Positions 1-11,201 are shown, counted from the first letter of the stretch. The stretch is 64,000 nucleotides of DNA from Sipunculus nudus (GCA_026874595.1 CM049316.1:43787695-43851694); one strand, 5' to 3'. Notes: generated from the sequence alone by a model not told the origin. A program made the numbers and translations.

Positions 1-693
1 TGACACGGGCGTAACTCGTGTTGTTGTTGCACTTTATGTTTAATCCGTACTGGTTGAACTCTCGTTGTCATGCTGGCCTTGGGTTTTCTCGCCTGGTCGT
101 GAGTCACGTGTGGAACCTGGTGTGTAGAGACACAGAGCGATGTTTTTCTAGATGATTCCTGTGACGCGTGCTTACCGTGTATAATGAATTATTCTTCGAA
201 TGTTCTAGAGGTAGAAATTCTCGGCTTGGGATGGAGAGTATATAAAGGGGCTGTGTTTTAGAGTCGGGAGCAGAGAGCAGAGAAGATTTCCAGCGGACGC
301 AGAAGCGTGGTTCAGTTTCTGGGACCTTATCCGACGTGTGCGGCAATTATAGATTTTCTTCAGAGTTTCTCCTGGATTTTGTGCATTTGGACTTCGGTTT
401 ACTTTCTGGATTGTTACAAGAGCCTTACACTGGACTGTCATTCTCCGAGAGTATGCATTTAAAGAACTTATCGTTGTGACAGTGTTGGTATCCAGGTACT
501 GTTCACATTGTTTATTTTTCTGTGTGATTGTACTGATTTGTTGTTATACCGCTGTTTACTGTATAATTGTAATGATTTAGTGTATTATAATGTTAGGGTT
601 GTTTTAAGAATAAATTATAGTTATTTGTTAACAAAAAAAACCATTGACTTCTTTATTCATTCCCCTAGACATTTCACGCTGCCTAGTGTTACA
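1..693 (+). mobile_element. LTR-like unit (possible solo LTR, left end at or beyond window edge)
   Basis: A strong TATA box (TATATAAA, 239-246) is followed about 365 bases later by AATAAA (609-614). The block ends in GTGTTACA at 686-693, which could be an LTR 3' terminus (…CA). The window opens with TGACAC, close to the reverse complement of that end. TATA, then polyA signal, then a CA end is the U3-R-U5 order of an LTR. No primer-binding site follows 693, so a solo LTR, or the 3' LTR of an element lying off the left edge, fits best. The alternative is an ordinary promoter with a non-coding first exon ending near 495 at CCAG/GTACTG. No coding frame of note lies inside. Confidence 0.35.
239..246 (+). 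promoter_or_regulatory. TATA box (TATATAAA) of the LTR-like unit
   Basis: TATATAAAGGGG sits in moderately G+C-rich flanks. Transcription would be expected to start near 270. No ATG downstream opens a long frame, consistent with an LTR or non-coding leader. Confidence 0.45.
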
Positions 694-771
694 GAATCTG
701 ATTTTTTTTATCTCCGTTACAGAATATTTGTTCATCACGCATACCTTATCTGTTTATATTAGGTTCCATGA

Positions 772-815
<44 letters not shown>

Positions 816-2022
816 TAGAATAGGCTGTGTATAACATGAAAAAAAAAGATGTGATACTGCACACGCTGTGTAACTGGAATCTTTATAACAATAATCTTGA
901 AAAGTTATATGTTATTAACACAAAAACAACTCACCCGTGCAGTCCAGCGCCCCGTGTTCATGGAGCGGCGTCTTGAGGGATTTAAGACATAAACGTGAAT
1001 GCTTTTTCACGGATCTTCTCGTACGCGAGATGCCTCGCACTGGTACCAGAGAAAGCGTGTGTGTCCCATGCATTGTCATTGTGGCAAAAAAACGTCGTGA
1101 CAGAGTGTTTAGCGACAGAGATGCATTGCTTTATAGATATGTCGTGCTGAAGAGTACTTTAGGACGCAAAATGAGACATATGATGCATAATAAAGCCATT
1201 TCGTGATCGAGTGGTCGGTCCACATGCGATACGGGCGTTAAGTCACTGTTTAATCTTGCATTAACCATAGCTCTCGACTCATAATTACGACAAAACCCGA
1301 TACAGTACAGAGTTATGATTTCACATTATGTTACTATACATCTATCATGATAAATCGTGCTCAGGACGTATACTTATGGATAAATAACTGTTGTTATTTC
1401 AAGCTTGTTTTACAGACTCCCAAGGAAATTACATGGAAAGTGGATCTTTATTTCCCGTAGATCTGTGATCATGTTTTGCGACTGCATATACTTTCCTTGA
1501 GAATATGCTTTGCAGAGTACAAGACTGTTGCTGTATAACCCACATTACTAGAAGCGTGTGTTACACGATGACACAGATGTATATGCTCCAGTTACGCACT
1601 AATTAACCGAGCCTTGAGACCAAAATATAAACGCGTCGGTGCGACCTTTTACTTGGTTCATGACATATTTAATGGAACTCCAGGTAACAAATTACACAAA
1701 TTACTTGTCGCTTTGCATTCTCTGTATTTATTCATTTCAATCAACCACAGCCTGCACGGGAAGAATATGCTTCTTTATATCAAACAAACCTATTCGTTCT
1801 GGGCGGCTGGTACAACATGTTCTTCCCATTCCCATTGAAGCACTTAATTTTTTTCCCACAAATTGATTCCTTTCCGCTGCTTTTCATTGATTGAGTCAAC
1901 TTTCCGAAGAATGGTGTTTAAGCTGGAATAAAAATAACGGCAGAAATAAAATACACATATCACACTATATTTCGTACTTTCCATAAGGGGGTGCATTTCA
2001 TTCTCGGGGCTCGTGGCAAACG
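694..2022. other. Intergenic, nothing recognised except a (TA)n tract
   Basis: A (TA)n microsatellite occupies about 774-808. An 89-codon open frame at 937-1206 (+) has no recognisable motif and no splice or promoter support. The rest is A+T-rich unique-looking sequence. Confidence 0.5.
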
Positions 2023-2366
2023 ATAACCGCTGCTTTGTATAGCAATGTTCTCTGGGTCTGAACAGCAGGGTGGGCACAGAGCAAGGAATCGTTTTCAGAT
2101 TAATGAGACCGTCGTATGGCATTGAGCATCTGCTCCAAATTTTAAACATGAAACACCCGCCCTGTGATAACACCGGTTGTTGCAAAGGGGCAAGAGACGG
2201 GTGATTCGGAGTAATCAGGCTACTGAGAGTGGGTGTCACATGTTTAAAATGTGGAGCTGATGCACATTGCAATACTATGCTCTCATTGGTAAGATTACAA
2301 ATCTTTGCTCTTTGCCCACCCTGGTGGTGTAACCCAGAGAAGCTTGCTATAAAAAGCAGCGGTTAA
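2023..2366. repeat. 344-bp near-perfect long hairpin (imperfect palindrome)
   Basis: The two halves are inverted copies of one another almost end to end. The outer arms share TAACCGCTGCTTT..TATAGCAA and TTCTCTGGGT. The inner parts share CAGGGTGGGCA, then GCTCCA.ATTTTAAACATG and a GACACCC-like block. Arms are about 150-165 bp around a short centre near 2,190-2,200; the outermost 34 bases differ at about three positions. Such structures are typical of fold-back MITEs and can also be transcribed into long hairpin RNA. The 142-codon open frame on the minus strand (1,844-2,272) is a by-product of this structure. Confidence 0.75.
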
Positions 2367-2444
2367 AAGTAAAAGGAGACATGGGACGACAGCCGTGTAT
2401 AACCGCTGTGCGAGCCGACGATGTTAAGGTATCATCATTGTCAA

Positions 2445-2625
2445 GACCCCTATATTTAAAATAAATCCAAACGTTGTTTAAATTCATATTAGATCCCATA
2501 AAGTGTACATAATGTTAAAAAATATGTATACCGTCAGAAAGATCAAAGCACCAGGTTTAAATTCATGTAATCTTTATGGGGTCTAATATGAATTTGAAAC
2601 AACATTTATATTGATTTAAGATATT
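2445..2625. repeat. Inverted pair of a dispersed A+T-rich repeat
   Basis: A left arm (2,451-2,503) and right arm (2,572-2,622) are reverse complements, sharing AATTCATATTAGA.CCCATAAAG. Related copies lie at 6,653-6,790 and, inverted, at 35,636-35,760. Shared pieces include GACCCCTATAT, AATATGTATA and TAATGTATACTTCAT-type segments. It is non-coding. A MITE-like origin is inference. Confidence 0.6.
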
Positions 2626-3089
2626 TTTTATGACAATTATCATACATTAATATGAAAATTTTAGAATGTAGTCAGGGAATATAAATGAAATTACTACAAT
2701 TTATATTACCGTTTTCTTTAAATGTAAAATGCCCCAGATTTTTTTATGTTAAGGAATTAAACCGAATTTCTTTAAGTCAATTATAGCTATCCAATCTGGA
2801 GTTAAGTCGAGCAAAGCCACTTAAGAAGGTTAACTACAAAAGTTAATGAAAAACAGGTGGGTGAAAGATAGGCCTACCTCTCGAACTTCAGAAAGTTGCA
2901 GTCCGGTAAATAATGGTACAGCAGGTCTATGCTTTACATCACGATCCAGTTCACAAGGGCCAATGTCGCCAGATAAAACCGCGTCTGTTAAAATATCGTC
3001 AGACTAATTCTTCTCAATAAACGCAAAAAAGCCACCACTACAAGTTGACACCATCAACAGCACAGTCACCACCGACACCCATATTAATG
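2626..3089. other. Intergenic, nothing recognised
   Basis: A+T-rich sequence without open frames, promoter elements or repeat structure that I can support. Confidence 0.4.
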
Positions 3090-3480
3090 GAGCCATGACA
3101 TCCTTCTCTCTCATTACAACGATTATCATAGCCATCGTCACTTCTACCACCATCTCCACTACAATCACCACCATCACTACCGACAACATCACCACGACCT
3201 TCACCATCATCACAACCACCACCACCATCATCCCAACCACAACTATCACCACCACTACAACCAACATCACCACGACCTTCACCATCATCAAAACCACAAC
3301 AACCACCACCATCATCCCAACCACAAACACCACTACCACTACCAACAAAATCACCACGACCTCCACCATCATCACCATCATCAAAACCACAACAACCACA
3401 ACCATTATCCCAACCACAACCACGACCGTCATCATCACTACCACCACCACCACGACTATTAACATCATCTCTACCCCAAC
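3090..3480. repeat. Degenerate (CAC/ACC/ATC) trinucleotide field, block 1
   Basis: About 390 bp of irregular CAC, CCA, ATC and ACA triplets; the G/A strand reads GTG/GAT. Every frame is open because the triplets contain no stops, giving spurious poly-Thr, poly-Val and poly-Gly/Asp frames of 137-161 codons. No start context, splice sites or non-repetitive flanks support coding. Confidence 0.85.
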
Positions 3481-4064
3481 TAGCGTCATATCGACCCTCT
3501 GGCATTAAGACCAGATAGATCACTGGCGCCAGAGTGCCTTTTATCTAAGTCCGATGAACGCATTATAAGGTCCCTATGATTATGCAAATATTTTCGTCAT
3601 TTCTGACAATGCTTCATGTCCTACAGGAACTCTGTCAATCAACATAAACCAGACTAGACCAATCGTTAGCTTTTTTTATGTACTTTCTAATAATACCAAT
3701 CATGAGCGAGAAAAGGTCCGTTTTAATCCAGCACGTTGGTAAACCCCTCGGTATGTTTGTTGAATTTATGATCGCATTAACACAAGCATGGCTCGCACGG
3801 TTTTCTGGACGCAGGCAGCTTGCAGGCGATACAGGAAATGACCCGTGTCCATGGAGACGGTTTATCAGTTTGGGTTGTGAGCTCACATGCATACGAATGT
3901 GTAAATTCATCATTCTCGGCATAATATTGAGATTATTGGCCGTTTACCACAATATGAATGCAACCTGATGCAAGACCACTGCGATACTTTCCTCGATATT
4001 ACTTGCATCACGAATCGAGTAGGCTTACCAGCCCAATTACCGATTGCCTACTGAGTCGGGTTGT
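3481..4064. other. Unique spacer between simple-sequence blocks
   Basis: Non-repetitive. Open frames of 95-96 codons on both strands (3,635-3,968) overlap each other and carry no recognised motif. Confidence 0.4.
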
Positions 4065-4620
4065 CACGGCTATACCCCAATACAACCATCACCACTTCCA
4101 CTATTGCCACCACCATCACCACCACTAACACCACCACCATCGCATCCATCATCACCGCCAACATCACAACGACCTTTCCCATCATCACCGTAACAATCAC
4201 CATCATTACGCCACGATCACCACTAACACCTCGATTTAAACTACCACTCCACAACCACTATTATCACTACCACCATCACCTCCACGGCCACCATAATCAT
4301 CACTACCACCACTACGTCCACCATCACTTTCACCATCACCAACACGACCACCATGATCATCACCACCACAACTTCGCCACCAATACATTTACTATTATAA
4401 CCAACACTACCACCACCACAACCAACATCACCTCGACCACACCATCATTACCATAACAATTACCATTACTACACCACAATCACCACAATCACCATCATCA
4501 ACAACACATCCACCTCGATAACCACTTCCAGCATCACTATCATCATCATTACCATCACCATCACCAACAAGACCACCACTACAACTATGATCATCATCTC
4601 CACCAACACCATCATGGTTT
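4065..4620. repeat. Degenerate (CAC/ACC/ATC) trinucleotide field, block 2
   Basis: Same composition as block 1, richer in CACCATCACC and CATCATCA. Its right half belongs to the 348-bp tandem duplication that follows. Confidence 0.85.
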
Positions 4621-5040
4621 TCAGCTCCACATTCTTTCTGCTTTCACGAAAAACGTTTCCTGATCCAATTCAGGTGCTGCCACTCTGATCATCGACCACC
4701 ATGATCATCACCACCACAACTTCGCCACCAATACATTTACTATTATAACCAACACTACCACCACCACAACCAACATCACCTCGACCACACCATCATTACC
4801 ATAACAATTACCATTACTACACCACAATCACCACAATCACCATCATCAACAACACATCCACCTCGATAACCACTTCCAGCATCACTATCATCATCATTAC
4901 CATCACCATCACCAACAAGACCACCACTACAACTATGATCATCATCTCCACCAACACCATCATGGTTTTCAGCTCCACATTCTTTCTGCTTTCACGAAAA
5001 ACGTTTCCTGATCCAATTAAGGTGCTGCCACTCTGGATCT
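4345..5040 (+). repeat. 348-bp tandem duplication (two copies)
   Basis: Copy 1 starts at 4,345 and copy 2 at 4,693. They run in register at an offset of 348 bases through simple repeat and the unique tail (TTTCACGAAAAACGTTTCCT, then GGTGCTGCCACTCTG). By eye they differ only at AATTCAGG versus AATTAAGG near the end. The identity of the unique tail shows one recent duplication rather than independent triplet expansion. Confidence 0.85.
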
Positions 5041-6652
5041 AAAGGAAAACAGTATAAAATCTTACAAGAAAAAAAGTACAAAATTGTCTGAAAAAGCGTG
5101 TTAAAGTACAAAGCAATGCCAAATAGCGCTACTTTGGTACAATTTTTCAGCATGAGATATTCCTGAACAAGCATCAGGTATGAATGTATTGATGTATTCC
5201 GCTTTTCCATATATCCAGTTATTTTATAAAACATCGCGCATGTCGGTAAGATTATAGAAAAAACAGTCATCCCCCAAAAAATGCCACTATTATGAAATAT
5301 TGACAGAGCATGTTGCACTAAACTGGGTAAGGTAATAAGCCTATAGTCATCACCTGAAGAAGATGATTCTAGAAAAACAGGTAAAAAAGTAATAACCCCA
5401 GAGAAGTAAGAAAAAATATAAGAAGTAGTCTAGCCTGAAAAAAAAGTATGTTACTTTTAAAAAGGTATAGAGTGGCAGCACTGCTCTTGCAAATGGTCTC
5501 AAATAAGAACAGACTTATTTTGAATAAGTTATGGATTATGCACACATTTCGAGACTTCCTCCCTGACTCAGCCTGAGACTGTCAGTCAGCAATGAGCAGT
5601 TTTACTGTTTAGGATATGTGTTTACCTTTCCTACATGGGGTTACATAATCATGCAGGCTACTGCTCGGGTGCTTCTGAATTATGATTAATACGTACTCAT
5701 CATGCTTCTGAAGTAGATTTTTTTTACGATATGAAATCTTCTCAGTGGCCTGCCTACCCTCATATGACACCAATAACTTAGGCGCGCCTCTGGATTTAAG
5801 CACTGAGTCGTGAACCTGGTTATCACTCATGGTAAAGTATCATTTACTTGAAGTGACCGGGAGGGAAAATACCACCGTATGATCGGTGGTGTTGGTCTAA
5901 AGGTCTTTCAGTGTGAATACGGAATGACAAGATCGGTTCTTTGACATTATTGCTGAATATCGGTACACATTTGTTTTATAGGTCTGTGCTACATAGGTCT
6001 TTTTGTTACAACCTATACAGTGTCATGTTTAAATACATTTTAATCGTAGTGGTTAGGTTCCCCCCCAGATTATACAAAATGACCAGATTTTTATATATCC
6101 TATAAATGATTTTAATTAATTAAAAACAAATGTATGTATTGATACATTAATAACACCATGAGAAACTACATTCTATGTTTAAGTTAAGATTCTTACCAAA
6201 ATCTCTAGCCAAATGCAGAGGTGTCATCGGCGGAGATATATACTGCCCCTGGTGGAGATTGTGCACACCATTAACATTTTACTTGCATGCTATCTGCAGG
6301 ATTTAACACTCAACTGTTAAAATTTATTTTTAGACTTCGGACATGTTCATACTCTTTATATTTATAGTACATGTAATACACCACTACATCTTAGCAAAAT
6401 GCTGAACAGTTGCAAAATGATTTGATTTGCTTTTGGTAAATAGTAAATTTTAGAACTGAAATAAAATGATAAATGCGCGGGAGTATTCAATTTTAATGTC
6501 AGTCTGAATGACCGCCTGGGCAGTATGGGATTTAAGAATAAATTTTAATACTTTAAGCTATCGATAAACGAAACAAAGGTGAACAAATGGGGGATAAGAG
6601 ATAGTTATGTTAAGAGATAATTTTGTGGACTCTTAAGGTAGCAAAACTGGAA
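5041..6652. other. Intergenic, nothing recognised
   Basis: A+T-rich unique sequence. Open frames of 108 codons (4,992-5,318, minus) and 73 codons (5,609-5,830, minus) have no recognised family, promoter or splice support. Confidence 0.4.
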
Positions 6653-6790
6653 AAGACCCCTATATCTAAAATCAATCCAAAAGTTTCAAATTTATATAAA
6701 AACCATGAAGTATACATTATTAAAATCTGATTCAGTGTTCTTTTTGATGGTATACATATTTTTGACATTTTAATTCATATTTATATGATA
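6653..6790 (+). repeat. Dispersed A+T-rich repeat, related to 2,445-2,625
   Basis: Opens with GACCCCTATATCTAAAAT and continues through AAGTATACATTATTAAAAT and GGTATACATATTTTTGACAT. The order matches the 2.4-2.6 kb copy and, in reverse complement, the 35.6 kb copy. Confidence 0.5.
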
Positions 6791-7496
6791 TTTAAATATT
6801 TTTTTTTAAATTTTAAACAGTACGCTATTTAAAGCACCCAGTTACAGCAAACCACTTTTTGTCAAGTTAATAGTAAACTACACGACAATATCTCAAAAGT
6901 TTTTTGCTTTCCTATATCATGTCTCTATCTTAAAACTGAAAATTTAAAATTTGATTAAAATAAAATATTTGATCTTTCATTTTTCAACAAGAATACACAC
7001 TGTTAAGGATAAAAACCGCTTTTGAGTTATTGTCATGTAGGTTAATATAATTCCACGGAAAAGTGGCTTAATGTTACTGGGTGCTTAAAAATTATTTTTG
7101 TTCTTAAATGTTCCAAAATCATGTTAAAATGAATTAAAAGATAAAAAATATGAAAGATCACTGTTCTAGTTTTAATGTCAGAAATTTTCAATGGTGCAAT
7201 GCTAGAAAAGTTCGATAATGGCGACGTATCAAATAAACCATATAGGTGTTTGCGTATGAAATTGGTGTGATTTATCGGGCAGTTCGCAGCCTACTGGTCA
7301 AGGGCGCTGGTCTATACATATAAAAATGAGCTGCAAGTATTTATATAGCCACAAGATATTCTTTGAGAAAACGAAATATCTTGAAACTTCCCCAGGTCCG
7401 TACAGTTGCTTATGGTATCAACTCTTTAATAAAAAAAAATAAATAAAAAATAAGATTCTTTTTTAATGCTTGCTTAACTCAGTATTATGTACATCT
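6791..7496. other. Intergenic, nothing recognised
   Basis: A+T-rich, with A-rich tracts near 7,430-7,455 and no supported feature. Confidence 0.4.
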
Positions 7497-7825
7497 TAGG
7501 AATTCCATTCCGGTTTCGGATTACGTGACAGGGACTTACACGCGATAACTTTGGCATCACTCAGGCTCGGGGTATCACTCCTGCGGGCCCAGGGTGTGTG
7601 TGTCATCCCAATTGCTGGATCATACCACAGAGGAACCCCCGAAAGGCACACTCGTTTGTGAGTGAAACACGACTGTAGGGCACAGTGTCCCCATTAAGCC
7701 TGCAGAGCGCTCACCCTGGATAAGGACTGATCGTAAAAATTCTCACCGCTTCAGCTGAGATTCGAACTCACGATCTCCCGGCTTTGAGCCGTGTGCTCTA
7801 CCTCTGAACCAAAGAAGCCGGTTCA
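7497..7825 (-). mobile_element. tRNA-derived SINE, family A, copy 1 (near full length)
   Basis: Read on the minus strand, the element starts near 7,825 with a tRNA-like head. It carries an A box (TGGTTCAGAGGTAGAGCA) and a B box (GAGTTCGAATCTC), the internal pol III promoter. A central region containing CTCACAAACGAGTG and CCTTTCGGGGGTTCC follows. The tail is CCCTGTCACGTAATCCGAAA and CCGGAATGGAATT. Copies lie at 39,676-39,930 (+) and 48,379-48,560 (-). It is immediately next to a truncated LINE. A spurious minus-strand tRNA gene is excluded by the non-tRNA body and lack of a matching acceptor stem. Confidence 0.8.
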
Positions 7826-7830
7826 ACTCT

Positions 7831-8176
7831 TTTATTTATTTTGGTGCAAAACTGTGGAATGAGTTACCAGACCACCTCAGAAATGAAATGGACTTTAACC
7901 ACTTAAACCGCTTGATAAAGTCATTGAGGACTAGACGGGAACAACCTGTCCATGATCTATGTATCAATACAATAACACATATTTTTATCTCTTCAGTATA
8001 GTATTATCAATGTAATTTTATCTATATTAAATATTTTACCAATGTTTAATAATTTTACCTATTATCATGTCTCCTCATATCTGTTTTAATTTTTATAACG
8101 TCAATCACCACTCGGTGATATTAACCATTTGTCTAGTGTTATTTGTTCTGTAAAATAAACTTTGTTGTTGTTGTTG
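7831..8176 (+). mobile_element. 5'-truncated non-LTR retrotransposon (LINE) 3' end
   Basis: An open frame from 7,831 to the stop TAG at 7,999-8,001 contains YFGAKLWNELPDHLRN followed by a Leu/Arg-rich tail. The pattern 'GxKLWNxLPxxLR' is characteristic of the extreme C-terminus of RT proteins of non-LTR retrotransposons in many animals. About 150 bases of A+T-rich 3' UTR follow, then TGTAAAATAAA and a (TTG)n tail at 8,160-8,176, typical of several LINE clades. Only the last ~56 codons remain, so the copy is inactive. The clade cannot be assigned from this piece. Confidence 0.7.
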
Positions 8177-8189
8177 ACTGCGGAAGAGA

Positions 8190-8215
8190 AGGTCCCCGGG
8201 TTCGAACCCTGTCAG
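8190..8215 (+). repeat. Isolated tRNA-like B-box remnant
   Basis: GGGTTCGAACCC just downstream of the LINE tail is a perfect B-box/T-arm motif, but no A box or cloverleaf surrounds it. It is probably the stump of another SINE interrupted by the LINE insertion. Confidence 0.3.
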
Positions 8216-8362
8216 AGCTTCTTATGACAAATTGTGATATCACGATTAAACGACATAAAGATTCATTATAAAGTCCTAATGACATGTGTCGACTTTCTTC
8301 TGGGTGAAAATAAAACCTGATATCTTATTGATGTAATACTTACGTATCACTCTTGAACAGTT

Positions 8363-8605
8363 ATGAAGTCGAGATCACACCATCCGAGTCCGAGTGCAAG
8401 TCCGAGTCCAGGCCACTCGAGTTCAGATCCAAGTCTGAGTCCACGTCGAGTCCAAGTCCAGCTTCTTCGAGTACGAGTTTTTTTAAGGTGGGACCCGATT
8501 CCAAGTCCGAGTCCGATTGAAATACAAATTTCTTATAAAAAACAGAAATGGAAAATAGAAATTTGTGATTATCACACGTTTTATGTTAATATTTTATATC
8601 GAATG
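8363..8605 (+). repeat. Degenerate GAGTCC/AAGTCC hexamer repeat with A+T-rich tail, copy 1
   Basis: Imperfect tandem hexamers (CCGAGTCCGAGT, AAGTCCGAGTCC) run to about 8,515. A non-repeat tail follows (AAATGGAAAATAGAAATTTG). The same tail follows the hexamers at about 9,970-10,015, so repeat plus tail form one dispersed unit. Confidence 0.6.
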
Positions 8606-8754
8606 TTTAATTAAATTAGGTTTCTGATGTAGAGCAGAAGCTTGATATAATCAGTCTTTTCTTGGTAATATTCATTTACTAGTCTACTACATGTATATAT
8701 AGAATGATATATTAAATTTCTATAAGTATGTGACAGAGCTTTATTTATGCTTGA

Positions 8755-8868
8755 CTCGGGGTGTACTGAATTCTCGAGTCCTTGCCTCCGAGTCCGATTA
8801 CAAATCCGATTCCAGGACCCTCGTCTCCAAGTCCGAGTCCCAGTCACTAAAAATGGACTCGAGTCCAC
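8755..8868 (+). repeat. GAGTCC hexamer repeat, copy 2
   Basis: CTCGAGTCC, CTCCGAGTCCGATT, CCAAGTCCGAGTCC and GGACTCGAGTCC are degenerate hexamers of the same kind as at 8.4 kb. They create short meaningless open frames on both strands. Confidence 0.6.
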
Positions 8869-9078
8869 AGACCTTTAAAATAAAAAAAAGAGTGAAAACT
8901 TGGCATGCAACCCAAAAGTAGGACACTTTGACCTTATTTTTAAATTTACAAGTCTGTGAACCTCAGACATGAGGACACTTATAACATTTTTAAGTTCATA
9001 CAGTACTAAAGCAGTGAAGAGAACAAGCAAATACAAAAGTGATTGTTCAGTAAAATATTGACAACACTCAAAAGACGC

Positions 9079-9096
9079 AACCCCCCCCCCCCCCCA
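9079..9096 (+). repeat. Poly-C tract
   Basis: An uninterrupted run of about 16 C, one of more than ten such G or C homopolymers in the window. Confidence 0.8.
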
Positions 9097-9239
9097 TCAT
9101 TGTTAGTACCATGTCACTCCAAAAGGTGTCAGCTCCAGCAGGGCGCCTATTTAATGTGCATTTGGGAAAAATCTGGCACACCCAGGTCTATAATGAAATT
9201 CAATGAACAATTCTTTGATAAATAAATAATTCCTTTCCC

Positions 9240-9420
9240 GCACGCAAATTGGTGGCCGTAAGGCGCGACGTCACAAATCAAATTTTTTCAAGCTTTCAAC
9301 CAATGTTTCTTCTATCATGTTGCTTCTCTTTTTTTTCGGACTGGTCGCGCATGCGAAAGATCATACCTCTGGTTACGCGCCGTTCTGCTATGGTATACAG
9401 CCTCACGAGGACTTTGTTTA
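9240..9420. promoter_or_regulatory. CpG-dense patch with CRE-like site
   Basis: A CpG-rich island in A+T-rich surroundings (GGCGCGACGTCAC, GGTCGCGCATGCG, TTACGCGCCG). It contains a GACGTCAC half-consensus CRE at 9,267-9,274. A promoter is possible but no downstream exon can be recognised. It could equally be the body of a mobile element. Confidence 0.25.
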
Positions 9421-9869
9421 CTCACATGCAGTACAATAACAACTTATAAACAGTTGAAGATATTGAAGATAGTCGGTCTGTGTGCCAGTGAGTGTTTTTC
9501 ATGGCCAATATTTGTTTTTATATTATTCTTATGCAACATTCCCTGCACCCCTCAAGTTATTTTAATCATGGCTACGCCCCTGTTTTGTCAATGTTAGTGA
9601 CCATGGTAAATTCTAAGAATAGCATATAATTATATAATAAGAATTTAGTGACTGTCTCATTTTCGTAATGTGGGATAGAATTTCCTGACGACCAAATTTA
9701 GGCGTGGACCTGGTGGAACTTGAGTACATAAATACATTTCTCTTCACGAGAGCGAGAGACCTCGAGACCCAGTTGAAGCCTTGTACACGTCCGTCCGTTG
9801 ATCCGACAACGGCCAATTCATTTTGGCAATTGGGGCCCAGTTGTGTGGTTGAGCCTACATAATCCGAGT

Positions 9870-10030
9870 CCGTGTCCTTGATACGTGAGTTCGAGTCCAA
9901 GTCAGGGTTCTGGAGGTTCGAGTCAAATTCTATCTTTTCTCATTCCCGGTCCTATTCAGAGTACAATGCAAATCTGCTTATTAAAAGAAATTGAAATGGA
10001 AATTTGAGACTTTCATGTGTATTTACAAGT
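9870..10030 (+). repeat. GAGTCC hexamer repeat with A+T-rich tail, copy 3
   Basis: CCGAGTCCGTGTCC, TTCGAGTCCAAGTC and GGTTCGAGTC are followed by GAAATTGAAATGGAAATTTG, matching the tail of copy 1 at 8,525-8,570. Confidence 0.5.
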
Positions 10031-10202
10031 TAGTACCCACGTGCTTTAACTATTGTGGTTAATTACATATATATATATATAGTGTGAAGCCCTGGGCTGC
10101 AACCTCTCAGCCCGTATTTAAGTCTGACACTGGTGATGCCAAGGTAGCGGTGATGACATACGCTGCGTTTTTAGTGTCCACATTAATCAAACAACATATT
10201 AT

Positions 10203-10320
10203 AAACGGAGGTCTTTTACGTCGAACCCTCATCGAACCCTGGCAGGTTTATTTCTCCCAGTTTCTCCAAACCGTTCCTGGGGGCTGCCACAACAAAAACG
10301 TTTTTATTTCCAAAATAGCC
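10203..10320 (-). repeat. Dispersed repeat with short conserved frame, copy 1
   Basis: On the minus strand it reads GGCAGCCC, GGTTTGGAGAAACTGGGAGA and CCAGGGTTCGATGAGGG, matching the copies at 20,373-20,600 and 23,630-23,860. The aligned frame translates to NGLEKLGE-type peptide here. See the findings. Confidence 0.5.
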
Positions 10321-11148
10321 GGATAGTCTTTCCACGTTGACGTTGCTGTGCATTGCGTATATGTGAGCACTTACTTGTTCACCAAAAAGGCGTCGTTGTC
10401 GTCGTCGTCGTTGCCGCTATAGGATAAACGGATTAAATGTGCATAAATAGCTTTATAAATCATTCCTGGATTGTCGCTGCCTGATATAAGGATGGATGTG
10501 AATAACGTTTCATGTGCCGTATAGCAGTGTGTCTTGACGCAATGACTTTAAAGACCTAATTTAAATCAATCATAGACTGGTTGTGCTTGAAAACTTCACT
10601 TGAAGGACAGGAATTAGGTGATGCATGCTCTGGACACGTAACTCATTAGAAAATATATATAACTAAGATAATCCTAATAACACTTTTGGTGGGTGCTGCG
10701 TATATGTAGCAAACATATGACTCTTACCCGATAGAAATAAATGTCCTGGTTAACCAATTCGGTGGTTGTATCACAGGCCAGCTCTGATCCCCAGAACAAA
10801 AGTGCACCTAACACTAGTAAATGACAAAGGGGTACCCCTCGGCCCGAAATAACCAAATTACCTCATCTCGCAAAATAGTATATATATATATATTGTGTTT
10901 TGGCTTGATTCTACAAAGTTATTGATGTTTTTGTGGTAATGGGCCAAGGCGAAGGTCAGTAATGGCAAATTGTTGAGTGGTGTGATTTATGGGACAGACC
11001 TGAGATGTGATGCTGCCGTGTGTAAAAGGTGGAGGGCCAAATTGGTGTGCATTGTGTAAGTACGTTGATAGCAAAACTGCCCCACTTTTATTGCCCGTTT
11101 CTGTGGGTTTCCTGGGACAAATAAACAAACAGACAGGACAATTTTAGT

Positions 11149-11201
<53 letters not shown>

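Noticed and set aside
937-1206. 89-codon + frame
   Set aside because: No motif, no start-context or splice support; length is expected by chance in a 64-kb window.
1844-2272. 142-codon minus-strand frame
   Set aside because: It lies largely within the 344-bp hairpin and continues into sequence without coding features; no family resemblance.
3004-3523. 137-161-codon frames on both strands (poly-Thr/Ile, poly-Val, Gly/Asp-rich)
   Set aside because: They are translations of the CAC/ATC triplet field. All frames are open at once, with no non-repeat coding flank.
7740-7822. Apparent tRNA gene (minus strand, A and B boxes)
   Set aside because: No closed acceptor stem, and the sequence continues into a SINE body shared with other copies.
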